A program made the position numbers and the translations under genes. Of a stretch of DNA of 64,000 nucleotides, positions 1-13,365 are shown in pieces. Each line of letters opens with the position of its first letter. Positions within the stretch are counted from its first letter, which is position 1. This DNA is from Acidobacteriota bacterium (GTDB taxonomy: Bacteria > Acidobacteriota > Polarisedimenticolia > J045), in the NCBI GenBank assembly GCA_017994815.1, contig JAGOJY010000023.1, forward strand, positions 1 to 64,000, read 5' to 3'. The notes under the pieces were generated by a model. It searched no databases. It was not told where the DNA came from and saw only the letters and a program-made list of their open reading frames with translations.

Positions 1-1589
1 CCGTACACCGGTTCCATCAGCAGCACGCGGCGCAGGAACGAGAACGCGGCGTCGCTCACGTCCTCCGCCGTCAGGCGCCGGCGCGCCTCGGCCAGCGCGC
101 GCTCCAAAACGGCGCGGTCGGCGGGGGCGACCTCGGGACCCTCGATGTACGTGCGGTACACCGCCAGGCAGGCGGTGGTCTCGACCAGCGCCCGCCCCAG
201 CTCGGCCAGCGGCAGGTCGCGCGCGTGGCGGTCGAGCGAGGCGAGCGAGCCGAGGCGTTCCGCCAGCGAGGCCACCTCGCCGCCGAACAGGCGCTGCATC
301 ACGAGCTTCTTCTTCTCGTAGCGCACCTCCTCGAAGCCGGGCTCGCCGTCGGCGAGGCGGGCGTAGGCTCCGCCCAGCTCGGCCAGCCCGGCGCTGTCGA
401 CGAGGAGGTCGTTGAGCGCGAGGATGAACTCGTAGCCGGTGGTCCCGGCGCACTCCCAGCCCTGCGGCAGCTCCTCGCCGCGGGCGAGGATCTTCTCCAC
501 CACCACGTAGGCCCGCTCGCGCCGGTTGCCGGCGAGCCGCCGCTGCAGCTGCTTGAGGTACGCGGCCGGGCTCCACAGGCCGTCGATGTGGTCGACGCGG
601 AACCCGCCGACGATCCCCTCGCGGGCGAGCCACAGCACGAACTCGTGCACCGCGTCGAACACCGCGCGCTCCTCGACGCGCACCGCGACCAGGTCGGTGA
701 TGTTGAAAAAGCGCCGGTAGTTGATTTCCTGGCTGGCCAGCCGCCAGTAGGCGAGCCAGTACGGCTGCTCGGAGAGCAGGCGGTCGAGCGCGTTGAAGCT
801 CGCCGGATCGCCGGCGATCCCGTTCAGCTGCTCGATGGCGCGTTCGAGCTGGACGCGCGCCTCGGGGTGCTCGCGCAAGAGCGTCGAGAGGTGCCGCTTG
901 ACCTGCGCGTCGGCGCGGCCGTCGCCGGCCGGCTCCTCGATCCGCGGCGGGACCTGGTCCGACTCGTCGGCGAGCCGCGCCAGCGCCCGCGCGGCGGGGT
1001 GCTCCGCGCCGTGGTTCTCGCGCAGCCCGGCCAGCGCGGGCCGCAACAGGTGCGGGAACGAGCGCGTCGACAGCGGCAGCCGGTGCTCGTAGTAGCGCAG
1101 GACCGGCAGGTCCTCTTCCAGCGCGAGCTGCAGCTCCTTGTTCTCCAGCACCTCGCCGTACGGCGCGCCGAGGATCGGCAGCAGCAGCTTGCCGCGCAGC
1201 CCACCCTTGACCGCCGTGGGCTGCCACTGGATGTCGAACCAGCCCGCGTACGGCGAGCCGGCGCCGTTTTCCAGGACATCGAGCCACCACGGGTTCTCCG
1301 GCGAGGTTGCCATGTGGTTCGGCACGATGTCCAGCAAAAGGCCCATCCCGCGGTTCCGCAGGTCGGCCCCCAGCTCGCGCAGCTCGCGCTCGTCGCCGAT
1401 CCGCGGGTCGAGCCGGCGCGGGTCGACGACGTCGTAGCCGTGCGTGCTGCCGGCGCGGGCCTGGGTGATCGGCGAGAGGTAGACGTCGCTGATCCCGAGG
1501 TCGTCGAGGTACGGGACGATCGCGCGTACCGCGGCGAGCGGGAACTCGGCGTGGCACTGGATGCGGTAGGTGGCGCCGGGCACGCGCAT
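1..1589 (-). CDS. treY: Malto-oligosyltrehalose synthase TreY (C-terminus cut by window edge)
   Basis: This GH13 enzyme turns the reducing-end alpha-1,4 bond of a glucan chain into an alpha,alpha-1,1 bond, making a trehalosyl end for TreZ to cut. About 529 residues are visible; the rest and the stop lie left of the window, and family members usually run to 700-950 residues. Family signatures seen are TYRIQ at the N-terminus, DIVPNHM near residue 90, GFRVDHIDGL with the presumed Asp nucleophile, and VVEKIL with the presumed acid/base Glu. The ATG (1587-1589) overlaps the treZ stop as TGATG, so the two are probably translationally coupled. It is the last visible gene of the glucan/trehalose operon and would act in the cytoplasm. 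Confidence 0.95.
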   Translation of the reverse strand, partial: MRVPGATYRIQCHAEFPLAAVRAIVPYLDDLGISDVYLSPITQARAGSTHGYDVVDPRRLDPRIGDERELRELGADLRNRGMGLLLDIVPNHMATSPENPWWLDVLENGAGSPYAGWFDIQWQPTAVKGGLRGKLLLPILGAPYGEVLENKELQLALEEDLPVLRYYEHRLPLSTRSFPHLLRPALAGLRENHGAEHPAARALARLADESDQVPPRIEEPAGDGRADAQVKRHLSTLLREHPEARVQLERAIEQLNGIAGDPASFNALDRLLSEQPYWLAYWRLASQEINYRRFFNITDLVAVRVEERAVFDAVHEFVLWLAREGIVGGFRVDHIDGLWSPAAYLKQLQRRLAGNRRERAYVVVEKILARGEELPQGWECAGTTGYEFILALNDLLVDSAGLAELGGAYARLADGEPGFEEVRYEKKKLVMQRLFGGEVASLAERLGSLASLDRHARDLPLAELGRALVETTACLAVYRTYIEGPEVAPADRAVLERALAEARRRLTAEDVSDAAFSFLRRVLLMEPVY

Positions 1590-3421
1590 CAGGCGGTCCT
1601 CTCGAACAGCGCGGCCTGGTGCGGCGCGAGGCGCGCGCGCGCCCGCCCGCCGGAGTGCACGAGCGCCGGCAGGTCGCTGCCGGGCCCGCGCCACGCCGGC
1701 TCGGCCGAATCCAGCGCCTTGCGCCAGGCGCCGGCGCGCAGCGGCAGCTCCAGCTCGCGCGCGGCGTCGCCGAAGTGCAGGACCAGCGCCGACTCGGCGC
1801 CGCCGGACGCCTGCAGGACCACGACCGCATCCCCCTCGCAGCAAGCCTCGACGTCCTCCCGCGCGCCGCCGGCGGGCCGGGCGCGGCGCCGTTCCAGGAG
1901 CGCGCGGTACCACGAGAGCAGCGTGCGGTGCGGCTCGCGCTCCTTCAGCCCGTGGTCCAGCCGCGAGGTCGCGAAGGTGGCCTCGGCCTGCGGATCGGGC
2001 GGCTCGGCCTGCCAGCCGAACCCGCCGAACTCGTCGCGGCGCCCATTGCGCACGGCCTCGACCAGGTCGGCGTCGGAGTGGCTGACGAAGTACAGGAACG
2101 GCGCCGTCTCGCCGTACTCCTCGCCCATGAACAGCAGCGGCAGGTAGGGCGAGAGCAGGACCGCCGCGGCCGCGAGCTTGGCCTTCTCGAATCCGGCGAG
2201 CGCGACCAGTCGCTCGCCGAGCATGCGATTGCCGACCTGGTCGTGGTTCTGCGCGAACACCACGAAGCGTGCCGGCGGCAGGTCCCGCGCCGCGTTGCCG
2301 TGGCGCCGGCGGCGGGCGGCGGAGCGCTGCCCGCTGTAGACGTAGGCCTCGGCGAACGACCGTGCCAGGTCGGGTGCGCCGCGGAAGTCGGCGTAGTAGC
2401 CCGAGCGCTCGCCGGTCAGCGCCACGTGCAGCGCGTGGTGGAAGTCGTCGCACCACTGCGCGGCCAGCCCGTTCCCGCCCTGCGCCGGCCCCCGCACCAG
2501 CCGCGAGTCGTTGAGGTCGCTCTCGGCGACGACGTGGATCGCGCGGCCGGTCCGCCGCGCCAGCGCGTCCACCGCGGCCGCCAGCTCGGCCAGGAACGGC
2601 GAGGCGGAGAAGTCGTAGATCGCGTGGACCGCGTCCAGCCGCAGCCCGTCGCAGCGGCACTCGTCGAGCCAGAACAGCGCGTTCTCGACGAGGTACCGGC
2701 GGACCTCGTCGCTGCCCGCGCCGTCGACGTTGACCGCGGCGCCCCACGGCGTGCGGTAGTTCCCGGTGAAGTACTCGCCGAACTCGGCGAGGTAGTTCCC
2801 CTCCGGGCCGAGGTGGTTGTAGACGACGTCGACGAACAGGGCCAGCCCCTCGCGGTGGCAGGCGTCGACCAGCCGCCGCAGGCCGGCCAGACCGCCGTAC
2901 GAGGCCTGGGCCGCGAACGGGAACACGCCGTCGTAGCCCCAGTTGCGCGAGCCCGGGAACTGCGCGATCGGCATCAGCTCGATCGCGGTCACGCCGAGCT
3001 GCGCCAAGGAGCGCAGGTGCGGCTCGAGCGCGGCGAAGGTCCCCTCCGGCGTGTAGGTGCCGACGTGCAGCTCGTAGAACACCAGCTCGGCCAGCGGCAC
3101 CCCACGCCAGCCATCGGCCGTCCAGCCGAAGTGCGGGTTCACCACCTCGGACGGGCCGTGCACGCCCGCCGGCTGGCTGCGCGAGGCGGGATCGGGCCGC
3201 TCCACCTCGCCGTCGAGGACGAACGTGTAGCGCGCGCCGGGCTCGACGCCTTCGACGACGGCGCCGTGGTAGCCGCCGGCGCGCGGTTCCAGGCGGACGT
3301 CGGCCCGCCGTGGCTCTTTCAGCCGGAGATCGACCTGCTGCGCGCGCGGGGCCCAGACGAGGAAGGCGCAGCGCCCCTCGCCGAGGTAGCGCGCGCCCAG
3401 GGTCTTGCCGTGATCGTCCAC
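1589..3421 (-). CDS. treZ: Malto-oligosyltrehalose trehalohydrolase TreZ
   Basis: TreZ releases free trehalose from the trehalosyl end made by TreY. The 610-residue length is normal for the family. An N-terminal beta-sandwich (WAPRAQQV) is followed by a GH13 barrel with LRLDAVHA (Asp nucleophile near 260), VAESDLND (acid/base Glu near 297) and QNHDQVGNR near 392. The start is GTG, with AAGG five bases upstream. It lies 42 bases after glgB and overlaps treY. With treY it provides a route from stored glucan back to trehalose, closing a loop with TreS and GlgE in the same operon. Confidence 0.95.
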   Translation of the reverse strand: MDDHGKTLGARYLGEGRCAFLVWAPRAQQVDLRLKEPRRADVRLEPRAGGYHGAVVEGVEPGARYTFVLDGEVERPDPASRSQPAGVHGPSEVVNPHFGWTADGWRGVPLAELVFYELHVGTYTPEGTFAALEPHLRSLAQLGVTAIELMPIAQFPGSRNWGYDGVFPFAAQASYGGLAGLRRLVDACHREGLALFVDVVYNHLGPEGNYLAEFGEYFTGNYRTPWGAAVNVDGAGSDEVRRYLVENALFWLDECRCDGLRLDAVHAIYDFSASPFLAELAAAVDALARRTGRAIHVVAESDLNDSRLVRGPAQGGNGLAAQWCDDFHHALHVALTGERSGYYADFRGAPDLARSFAEAYVYSGQRSAARRRRHGNAARDLPPARFVVFAQNHDQVGNRMLGERLVALAGFEKAKLAAAAVLLSPYLPLLFMGEEYGETAPFLYFVSHSDADLVEAVRNGRRDEFGGFGWQAEPPDPQAEATFATSRLDHGLKEREPHRTLLSWYRALLERRRARPAGGAREDVEACCEGDAVVVLQASGGAESALVLHFGDAARELELPLRAGAWRKALDSAEPAWRGPGSDLPALVHSGGRARARLAPHQAALFERTA

Positions 3422-3463
3422 GATACCTTCGCGGTGTGGCCGGAACGGGTCCGGCCGGCGGCC

Positions 3464-5382
3464 TCACGGGCCGCCAGCGGCAAGGAACACCACCCCGAGC
3501 GGAGGCAGCGTCAGGTTCAGCGAAAAGGGGCGGTGGTGCGAGGCGACCGGGGTCGCCTCGAGCCCGCCGAGGTTGCCCTGGCCCGTGCCGCCGTAGATCA
3601 CGGCGTCGCTGTTGAGCAGTTCGCGCCAGAAGCCGGCCTGCGGCACGCCGATGCGGTAGTTGGGTCGCGGCACGGGCGTGAAGTTGCAGGCGACGATCAC
3701 CTCCGAGCCCGGCGCGCGGCCGCGGCGCAGCAGCACCAGCACGCTGTTCTCGGTGTCCGTGCAGTCGATCCACTCGAACCCGGCGGGGTCGGTCTCGTTC
3801 TCGTGCAGGGCGGGGAAGGTGCGGTACACGCGGTTCAGGTCCTGGACCCAGCGCTGGATCCCCTGGTGCGGCGGGTAGGCGAACAGGTGCCAGTCCAGGC
3901 TGTGGTCGTGGTCCCACTCGCGCCACTGGGCGAACTCGGCCCCCATGAACAGCAGCTTCTTCCCCGGCTGGGCGTACATGTAGCCGAACAGGAGCCGCAG
4001 GTTGGCGAACTTCTGCCAGTCGTCGCCCGGCATCTTGCCGATCAAAGAGCCCTTGCCGTGCACGACCTCGTCGTGCGAGAGCGGCAGGATGAAGTTCTCC
4101 GAGAACGCGTACAGGCCGCGGAACGTCAGCTCGTTGTGGTGGAACTTGCGGTGCACCGGGTCGTGCGAGACGTACTCCAGCGTGTCGTGCATCCAGCCCA
4201 TGTCCCACTTCATGCCGAAGCCGAGCCCGCCGACGTAGGTCGGCCGCGAGACCATCGGCCACGCGGTCGACTCCTCGGCGACGGTCTGCGCGTCGGGGTG
4301 CGAGCGGAAGACCTCGGTGTTGAACCGGCGCAGGAACTCGATCGCGTCGACGTTCTCCCGCCCGCCCCAGCGGTTGGGGATCCACTCGCCCTCGCGGCGC
4401 GAGTAGTCGAGGTACAGCATCGAGGCCACGGCGTCCACGCGCAGGCCGTCCACGTGGTACACGTCGAGCCAGAAGCGGGCCGAGCTGATCAGGAAGCTCT
4501 GCACCTCGTGGCGGCCGTAGTTGAAGATGTAGCTGCGCCAGTCGGGGTGGAAGCCCTGCCGCATGTCGGCGTGCTCGTACAGGTGCGTGCCGTCGAAGTA
4601 CGCCAGCCCGTGCTCGTCGGTGGGGAAGTGCGACGGGACCCAGTCCAGGATCACGCCGATCCCCTGCCCGTGCAGGTAGTCGATCAGGTACATCAGTTCC
4701 TGCGGCGTGCCGAAGCGGCTGGTCGGCGCGAAGTAGCCCGTCGTCTGGTAGCCCCACGAGCCGTAGAACGGGTGCTCCATGATCGGCAGCAGCTCGACGT
4801 GGGTGAAGCCGCACTCGAGGACGTAGTTCGCGAGCCGCGGCGCCAGTTCGCGGTAGGTCAGCCAGCGGTCGGCCTCCTCCGGCACGCGCTGCCACGAGCC
4901 GAGGTGGACCTCGTAGACCGATATCGGCGCGTCGAGCGAGTTGCGCCGGTGGCGCGCCGCCAGCCACTCGCCGTCGCCCCACTCGTAACCGAGGTCCCAG
5001 ACGATCGAGGCCGTGCGCGGCGGCCGTTCGCAGCGGAACCCGACCGGGTCGGCCTTCGCCACCCGGTAGCCGTTGTAGCGCGAGTCGACCTGGTACTTGT
5101 ACAGCGCGCCGTGGCCGACGCCGGGGATGAACCCCTCCCAGATCCCGGAGCTGCCGCGCGCGCGCAGGGGGTGCCGCCCCGCCTCCCAGCCGTTGAAATC
5201 GCCGATGACCGAGACGCGCTCGGCGTTGGGGGCCCAGACGGCGAAGCACGTGCCCGCCGTCCCGTCCACCTCCAGCGGGTGCGCGCCGAGCTTCTCCCAC
5301 AGCCGGAACTGCGTTCCCTCGTTGAACAGGTACAGGTCGTCGTCGGTGAGCAAGGAGAACGGTTCCACGCGATTCGGTACGC

Positions 5383-5386
<4 letters not shown>
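3464..5386 (-). CDS. glgB: 1,4-alpha-glucan branching enzyme GlgB
   Basis: GlgB adds alpha-1,6 branches to alpha-1,4 glucan. The 640 residues match the short form that lacks the extra N1 module of the E. coli enzyme. A CBM48-like N-domain ([20 protein letters not shown]) precedes the GH13 barrel with LRVDAVASM (Asp near 315), TVAEES (Glu near 369) and [10 protein letters not shown] (near 438). The ATG at 5384-5386 overlaps the stop of the upstream treS-maltokinase gene as ATGA, which fixes the start and implies coupling. In the GlgE pathway it branches the linear chains that GlgE extends. Confidence 0.96.
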
Positions 5387-8732
<3,346 letters not shown>

Positions 8733-8736
<4 letters not shown>

Positions 8737-10724
8737 AGGTAGTACTCGAAGTCGTGCTCGGTGCGCACGAAGCGGCGCAGCCGGAAGATGTGCGCCGGCA
8801 TCGAACGCGGGTCCAGCTGGACGAAGTGCCGGTTCCCGTGCCAGAGGTAGCGCGCGTCGCTGAGCAGGTCGTGGACCTGGAACGCGCGCCGCGGGTCGAT
8901 GCCGAACGGCTCCAGCGGCAGGTCGATCCAGCCCGAGTGCGTGTGGTGCGGGTCGAGGTTGACCACGACGATCACGACGCTGGTGCCGGCCTCGTCGGTC
9001 TTCGAGTAGCAGATCAGCTGGTCGTTGTCCACGGCGTGGAACAAGAGGCCGCGGTTGCGCAGAAGGGCCGGGTTCTCGCGGCGCACGCGGTTGACGCGGG
9101 CGATCAAAGGCTCGAGCGAGTCGAAGCGGTCCAGCCGCCAGTGGCGCACCTGGTACTTCTCCGAGTCGAGGTACTCCTCGGAGCCGGGCTCGCGCGGGGT
9201 GGCCTCGGCCAGCTCGTAGGCCGGGCCGTAGATCCCGTAACTCGCGCCGAGCGTCGCCGCCAGCACCAGCCGCGCGGCGAACGCCGCGCGCCCGCCGGTC
9301 TGCAGGTACTCGGTCAGGATGTCGGGCGTGTTGGGCCACAGGTTGGGCCGGAAGAACTCGACCACCGGCGGCCGGTACAGCTCGCGGAAGTAGCTCTCCA
9401 GCTCGTGGCGCGTGTTGCGCCAGGCGAAGTAGGTGTAGGACTGGCTGAAGCCGAGCTTGGCCAGCCGGTACATCATTCGCGGCCGGGTGAACGCCTCGGC
9501 GAGGAAGATCGTCTCCGGGTGGTCGCGCTTGATCTCGGCGATCAGCCACTCCCAGAACGGCAGCGCCTTTGTGTGCGGGTTGTCGACGCGGAAGACCGTG
9601 ATGCCCTGGGCGATCCAGAACCGGACCACGCGCTCCAGCTCGCGCCACAGCGCCTGCCAGTCCTCGCTCTCGAAGTCGAACGGGACGATGTCCTCGTACT
9701 TCTTCGGCGGGTTCTCCGCGTGCTGGATCGATCCGTCGGGCCGGCGGCGGAACCACTGCGGGTGCTGCGCCACGTACGGGTGGTCCGGCGCGCACTGGAA
9801 CGCCAGGTCCAGCGCGACGTGCAGGCCCTTCTCGGCGGCGCGCGCGACCAGCCGGCGGAACTGCTCGAGCGTCCCCAGCTCGGGGTGCACGGCGTCGTGG
9901 CCGCCCTCGGCCGCGCCGATGGCCCACGGGCTGCCGGGGTCGCGCGGCGCGGCCTGCGGGTCGTTGTTCGGCCCCTTGCGCTGGGCGCGGCCGATCGGGT
10001 GGATCGGCGGCAGGTACACGACGTCGAATCCCATGTTGGCGACGCGCTCGAGCTGCGCCTCGAGGTCGGCGAACGTTCCCGTCCGCCCCGGGTCGGGCGA
10101 GGTGGAGCGGGGGAACAGCTCGTACCAGGCCCCGGCGAGGGCCAGCCGCGGTTCCACGACCACGCGCAGCACCCGCCGGGAACGCGTTGCCGCCGAACGG
10201 TCCGGGTGGCGCCGCGCGAGCCAGGTCAGGTCCTCGTCGCGCGCGGCGGCGAGCCGCGCGGCGACCGGCAGCTCGCGATCGCCCAGCCGGTCGGCCCACG
10301 CGCGGAGTTGGTCGGCGACGGTGCCCTCGGCGCGCGCGGCGGCGGCGCGGGCCAGCGCGGCCCCGACCAACAGGTCGACCGCGATGTCCTGCCCGGCCTC
10401 CGCCTTCTTGTCCAGGTCGCGGCGCCAGCCCTGGACGCCATCGATCCAAGCCTCGACGGTGTACTCGTAGACACCGCACTGCTCGACGGAAAACGAGCCC
10501 CGGTAGCGGTCGTTGCCGAGCGGCTCCATCGGCAGCTCGATCCACGCCGGTTCGCCGGCGCGCCGGTAGCGCACGACGGCCTGCAACGCGTCGTGCCCGT
10601 CGACGAACACGTCGGCCTCGACGTCGACCTTCTCGCCGACGACCCTCTTGACCGGGAACTGTCCGCAGTCGACCTCGGGAAACACTCCCTCGACGACCAC
10701 GCGGCGGCGTGCGTCCTCGCTCAC
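8733..10724 (-). CDS. glgE: Alpha-1,4-glucan:maltose-1-phosphate maltosyltransferase GlgE
   Basis: GlgE transfers maltose from maltose-1-phosphate to the non-reducing end of alpha-1,4 glucan, the committed step of the GlgE pathway. At 663 residues it is close to known GlgE proteins. Signatures are AWYELFPRS after the N-domain, [18 protein letters not shown] (Asp nucleophile near 380), FLAEAFTRP (Glu near 410) and the C-terminal [10 protein letters not shown] chose the GTG at 10722-10724 because GGGGAGGG lies a few bases upstream and the N-terminus then matches the family; an ATG further upstream at 10859 would add an unlikely 45-residue extension that runs towards glgM. It directly precedes the treS-maltokinase fusion. 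Confidence 0.95.
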
Positions 10725-10889
10725 GGGCGAACCCTCCCCGACCGCGGGGCGCGAACGGTGTCCGGCAACGGAGGAGAACTCCCCAGGAAGGGCCGGTTCC
10801 CGCGGGCTATGGAACTGAACTGCGGCGTTTCGCGCCGGCAGCGCCTCGCTGCACGGCAACGCAGCAGTATCGCATGCGGGGGCGGCGGA

Positions 10890-12104
10890 TCAACTGTCGC
10901 GCCCGGTCAGTCGGCCATACAAGTCGTTGGTCTGCCGGGCGATCGCGGCCCAGCTGAACGACTCGACCGCGCGCTCGCGCCCGGCGCGCCCCATCCGCTC
11001 GCGCAGCGCGCGATCGGCCATCAGCCGCGCCAGCGCCGCGGCCAGCCCGCGGGCGAACGCGTCCGGGTCGCGGGGGCGGAACAGCGCGTCCGGGTCGAAG
11101 TCGACGGGCACCAACAGGCCCGTCTTTTCCGGGACGACGATCTCCGGGATGCCGCCGACGGCGCTGGCGACGACCGCCGTCGCGCAGGCCATCGCCTCGA
11201 GGTTGATGATCCCGAACGGCTCGTAGACCGAGGGACAGCAGAACACCGCGGCGTGGGAATAGAGCTGGACCGCCGTCGCGCGGTCCACCATCTCGCGGAT
11301 CCACAGGACGTTCCCGCGCCGGCGCCGCGCCTGGTCGACCTTGCGCTCCATCTCGGCGCCGATCTCCGGCGTGTCCGGCGCGCCCGCGCACAGCACGACC
11401 GGGATCGACGGGTCGAGGTGCGCGAGCGCCTCGACGAGGTGGATGATCCCCTTCTGGCGGGTGATGCGGCCGACGAACAGCACGTACTCGCGGCCGTCGT
11501 CGAGCCCGAAGCGGGCCAGCCGGTCGCGCTCGGCGACCGGGCGGTACTCGTCGGTGTCGATGCCGTTGTGGATCACGTGCACCCGCGACTCGTCGACGTC
11601 GAACAGCCGAACGATGTCGCGCTTCATCTCGTGCGAGACCGCGACCAACGCGTCGGCGTCCTCGAGCGCGGTCTTCTCGATCCAGGTCGACAGCTCGAAG
11701 CCGAGGCCGAGCTGCTCGCGTTTCCACGGGCGCAAGGGCTCGAGCGAGTGCGAGGTGATCACGAGCGGGATGCCGTAGGCCCGCCGGACGACGACCCCGC
11801 CGAGGTGCGTGTACCAGGTGTGGCAGTGGACCACCTGCGCGTCCACGGGATCGGCGGCGAAGGCGATGCAGCGCTCGAACGCCTCCAGCGGGCTCTTCAA
11901 AGTCGCCGGCGTGCGGGCGAAGTGGCCGCCGCCGGGCTGGTAGCCGCGCACGGCGAGCCGCCCCTCGCGTCGCGACTGCTCGCCGAAGCAGCGCACCTCG
12001 ACGTCGATCAGCCGCGCCAGCTCGCGCGAGAGGTACTCGACGTGCACGCCCGCGCCGCCGTAGACGTGCGGCGGGTACTCGTTGGTCAGAAAGAGCGTCT
12101 TCAT
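10890..12104 (-). CDS. glgM: GT4 glycosyltransferase, GlgM/GlgA type (maltose-1-phosphate or glycogen synthase)
   Basis: This 404-residue GT-B enzyme has TNEYPPHVYGGAGVH at the N-terminus, HSLEPLRPWKREQLG, NGIDTDEYRP, and the donor-site motif PSVYEPFGIINLEAMACAT with the E-x7-E pair. It resembles the actinobacterial type (Mycobacterium GlgM), which makes maltose-1-phosphate from ADP-glucose and glucose-1-phosphate, more than E. coli GlgA. Position just upstream of glgE supports GlgM activity as an alternative supply of GlgE substrate, although simple glucan chain extension cannot be excluded. The ATG lies 12 bases after the MEMO-like gene. The 165 bases between it and glgE hold only the glgE ribosome-binding site that I can recognise. 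Confidence 0.88.
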   Translation of the reverse strand: MKTLFLTNEYPPHVYGGAGVHVEYLSRELARLIDVEVRCFGEQSRREGRLAVRGYQPGGGHFARTPATLKSPLEAFERCIAFAADPVDAQVVHCHTWYTHLGGVVVRRAYGIPLVITSHSLEPLRPWKREQLGLGFELSTWIEKTALEDADALVAVSHEMKRDIVRLFDVDESRVHVIHNGIDTDEYRPVAERDRLARFGLDDGREYVLFVGRITRQKGIIHLVEALAHLDPSIPVVLCAGAPDTPEIGAEMERKVDQARRRRGNVLWIREMVDRATAVQLYSHAAVFCCPSVYEPFGIINLEAMACATAVVASAVGGIPEIVVPEKTGLLVPVDFDPDALFRPRDPDAFARGLAAALARLMADRALRERMGRAGRERAVESFSWAAIARQTNDLYGRLTGRDS

Positions 12105-12116
12105 CCGCGGATTCTC

Positions 12117-13268
12117 TCACCGGCGTCCCGGGAGCACGAACGCGGCCCCGGGGTAGCCCACGAAGTGGTACAGGTTCGACGGCGCCGTCGTCCCCAGACC
12201 GGTCTCGCGCAGCGGCAGCTCCGGCCAGCCGACGGAGGTCGCGTAGGCCAGCGGCACGGCGCGCGCGGCGCCGCGTCCGAGCGCGCGCGCCGTCCCGTCG
12301 ACGAGCAGCATGCCGAACGGGAGCGAGAACCTGCCGCACCAGGTCAGGCGGTACTCGTCGGGCCGTTCCGGGTCGACGAACCGCTCGTACAGCCGCCGCG
12401 CGGCGTCGGGCAGGGTGCCGCGCGCGAGCGTCGCGGAGAGCAGGTCGCGGTCGCGCCGGTACGCGTGCTCGTACGCCGCGACCCCGCCGGCGCCGAACGG
12501 CGTGTGGCGGAAGTCGGCGCCGTAGTGCACGGCGTCGGACGAGATCGCGATCGCCACGTCGCGCCCGAGCTGCCAGCCGCGGCGCTCGAGCGAAGCGGCG
12601 AGCGCCGCCGCGAGCCGCCCGGAGATCTCCTCCATCCGCGCCCATCCCATCGCCGGGACGATGATCGGCACGATCTCCAGGTCGGCCCGGGCGTGCCGCA
12701 GCCAGGCCACGAGCGGCTCGACCGAGTGCTCGGCGTCGTGCAGGGTCGCCGAGCGCAGCGCCATGCCCGGCGGCAGCCCGGCGAGCAGTTCCTCGCGCAG
12801 GGCGGAGACCGGGACCGGGCCGGCGGGCGTGCTCCACGCCCGGTACTCGTCGAAGACGAGGGCGTCGCGTGCGCCGAAGCGCCGGTAGCCGTGGAAGACG
12901 CCGATCACGACGACGGTCCGGGCCGTGACCAGCGGCAGCACCGCGCGGTAGACGCGGCCGGCGTAGAGGTAGTCGTCGTGCGGGCAGAGCACGCCGGCCA
13001 CCCCCGGCGGCGGGGCCGGGCCGAGCCGGTCGGGGAAGGGCGGGGCGGCCGAGGCCTCGAACGCGCGCGCCATCTGCTCCGCGGTGGTGGCGAAACCGAC
13101 GGCGTCGCGCTGGCCGCGCAGCTCGAGCCCGCGCGAGGGAATCCCCATCGCCGCGCGGACCTCCTCCGGGGTCGGGGGCGGGCCGGGCGCGGGCGCCGTG
13201 GCCTGCGAGAGGACCGGCGACACGGCTGCCGCGAGGACCAGGACCACCGCGATTTCCTTGGCGCGCAT
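12117..13268 (-). CDS. MEMO/AmmeMemoRadiSam system protein B family, probably exported
   Basis: The 383-residue protein belongs to the MEMO1 family: LCPHDDYLYAGRVYR near the start of the domain, VVVIGVFHGYRRFG, ISSDAVHYGADF and LTWCGRFSLP are the conserved blocks with histidines that form a metal-binding pocket in known members. The first 22 residues look like a signal peptide (basic start, hydrophobic core, LSQA cleavage region), unusual because MEMO proteins are normally cytoplasmic. It is the first gene of the minus-strand glucan operon, but nothing in the family links it to glucan metabolism. The biochemical role is unknown. Confidence 0.8.
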   Translation of the reverse strand: MRAKEIAVVLVLAAAVSPVLSQATAPAPGPPPTPEEVRAAMGIPSRGLELRGQRDAVGFATTAEQMARAFEASAAPPFPDRLGPAPPPGVAGVLCPHDDYLYAGRVYRAVLPLVTARTVVVIGVFHGYRRFGARDALVFDEYRAWSTPAGPVPVSALREELLAGLPPGMALRSATLHDAEHSVEPLVAWLRHARADLEIVPIIVPAMGWARMEEISGRLAAALAASLERRGWQLGRDVAIAISSDAVHYGADFRHTPFGAGGVAAYEHAYRRDRDLLSATLARGTLPDAARRLYERFVDPERPDEYRLTWCGRFSLPFGMLLVDGTARALGRGAARAVPLAYATSVGWPELPLRETGLGTTAPSNLYHFVGYPGAAFVLPGRR

Positions 13269-13297
13269 GACAGTTCCGCAGGTTAGCGCGGGCTCGA

Positions 13298-13325
13298 TTG
13301 ACTTACTGGAAGTATGGGGTAATTA
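13298..13325 (+). promoter_or_regulatory. Sigma-70-like promoter for the GntR-type gene
   Basis: TTGACT (13298-13303) and TAATTA (13320-13325) are separated by 16 bases in the divergent gap between the MEMO-like gene and the GntR-type gene. This is the most AT-rich stretch for kilobases around. A start near 13332 would leave a leader of about 34 bases with GAGG ahead of the ATG. Confidence 0.55.
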
Positions 13326-13365
13326 GATCACGCGACGCTCCACTTCGCGTGCCTCCGAGGTCCGC

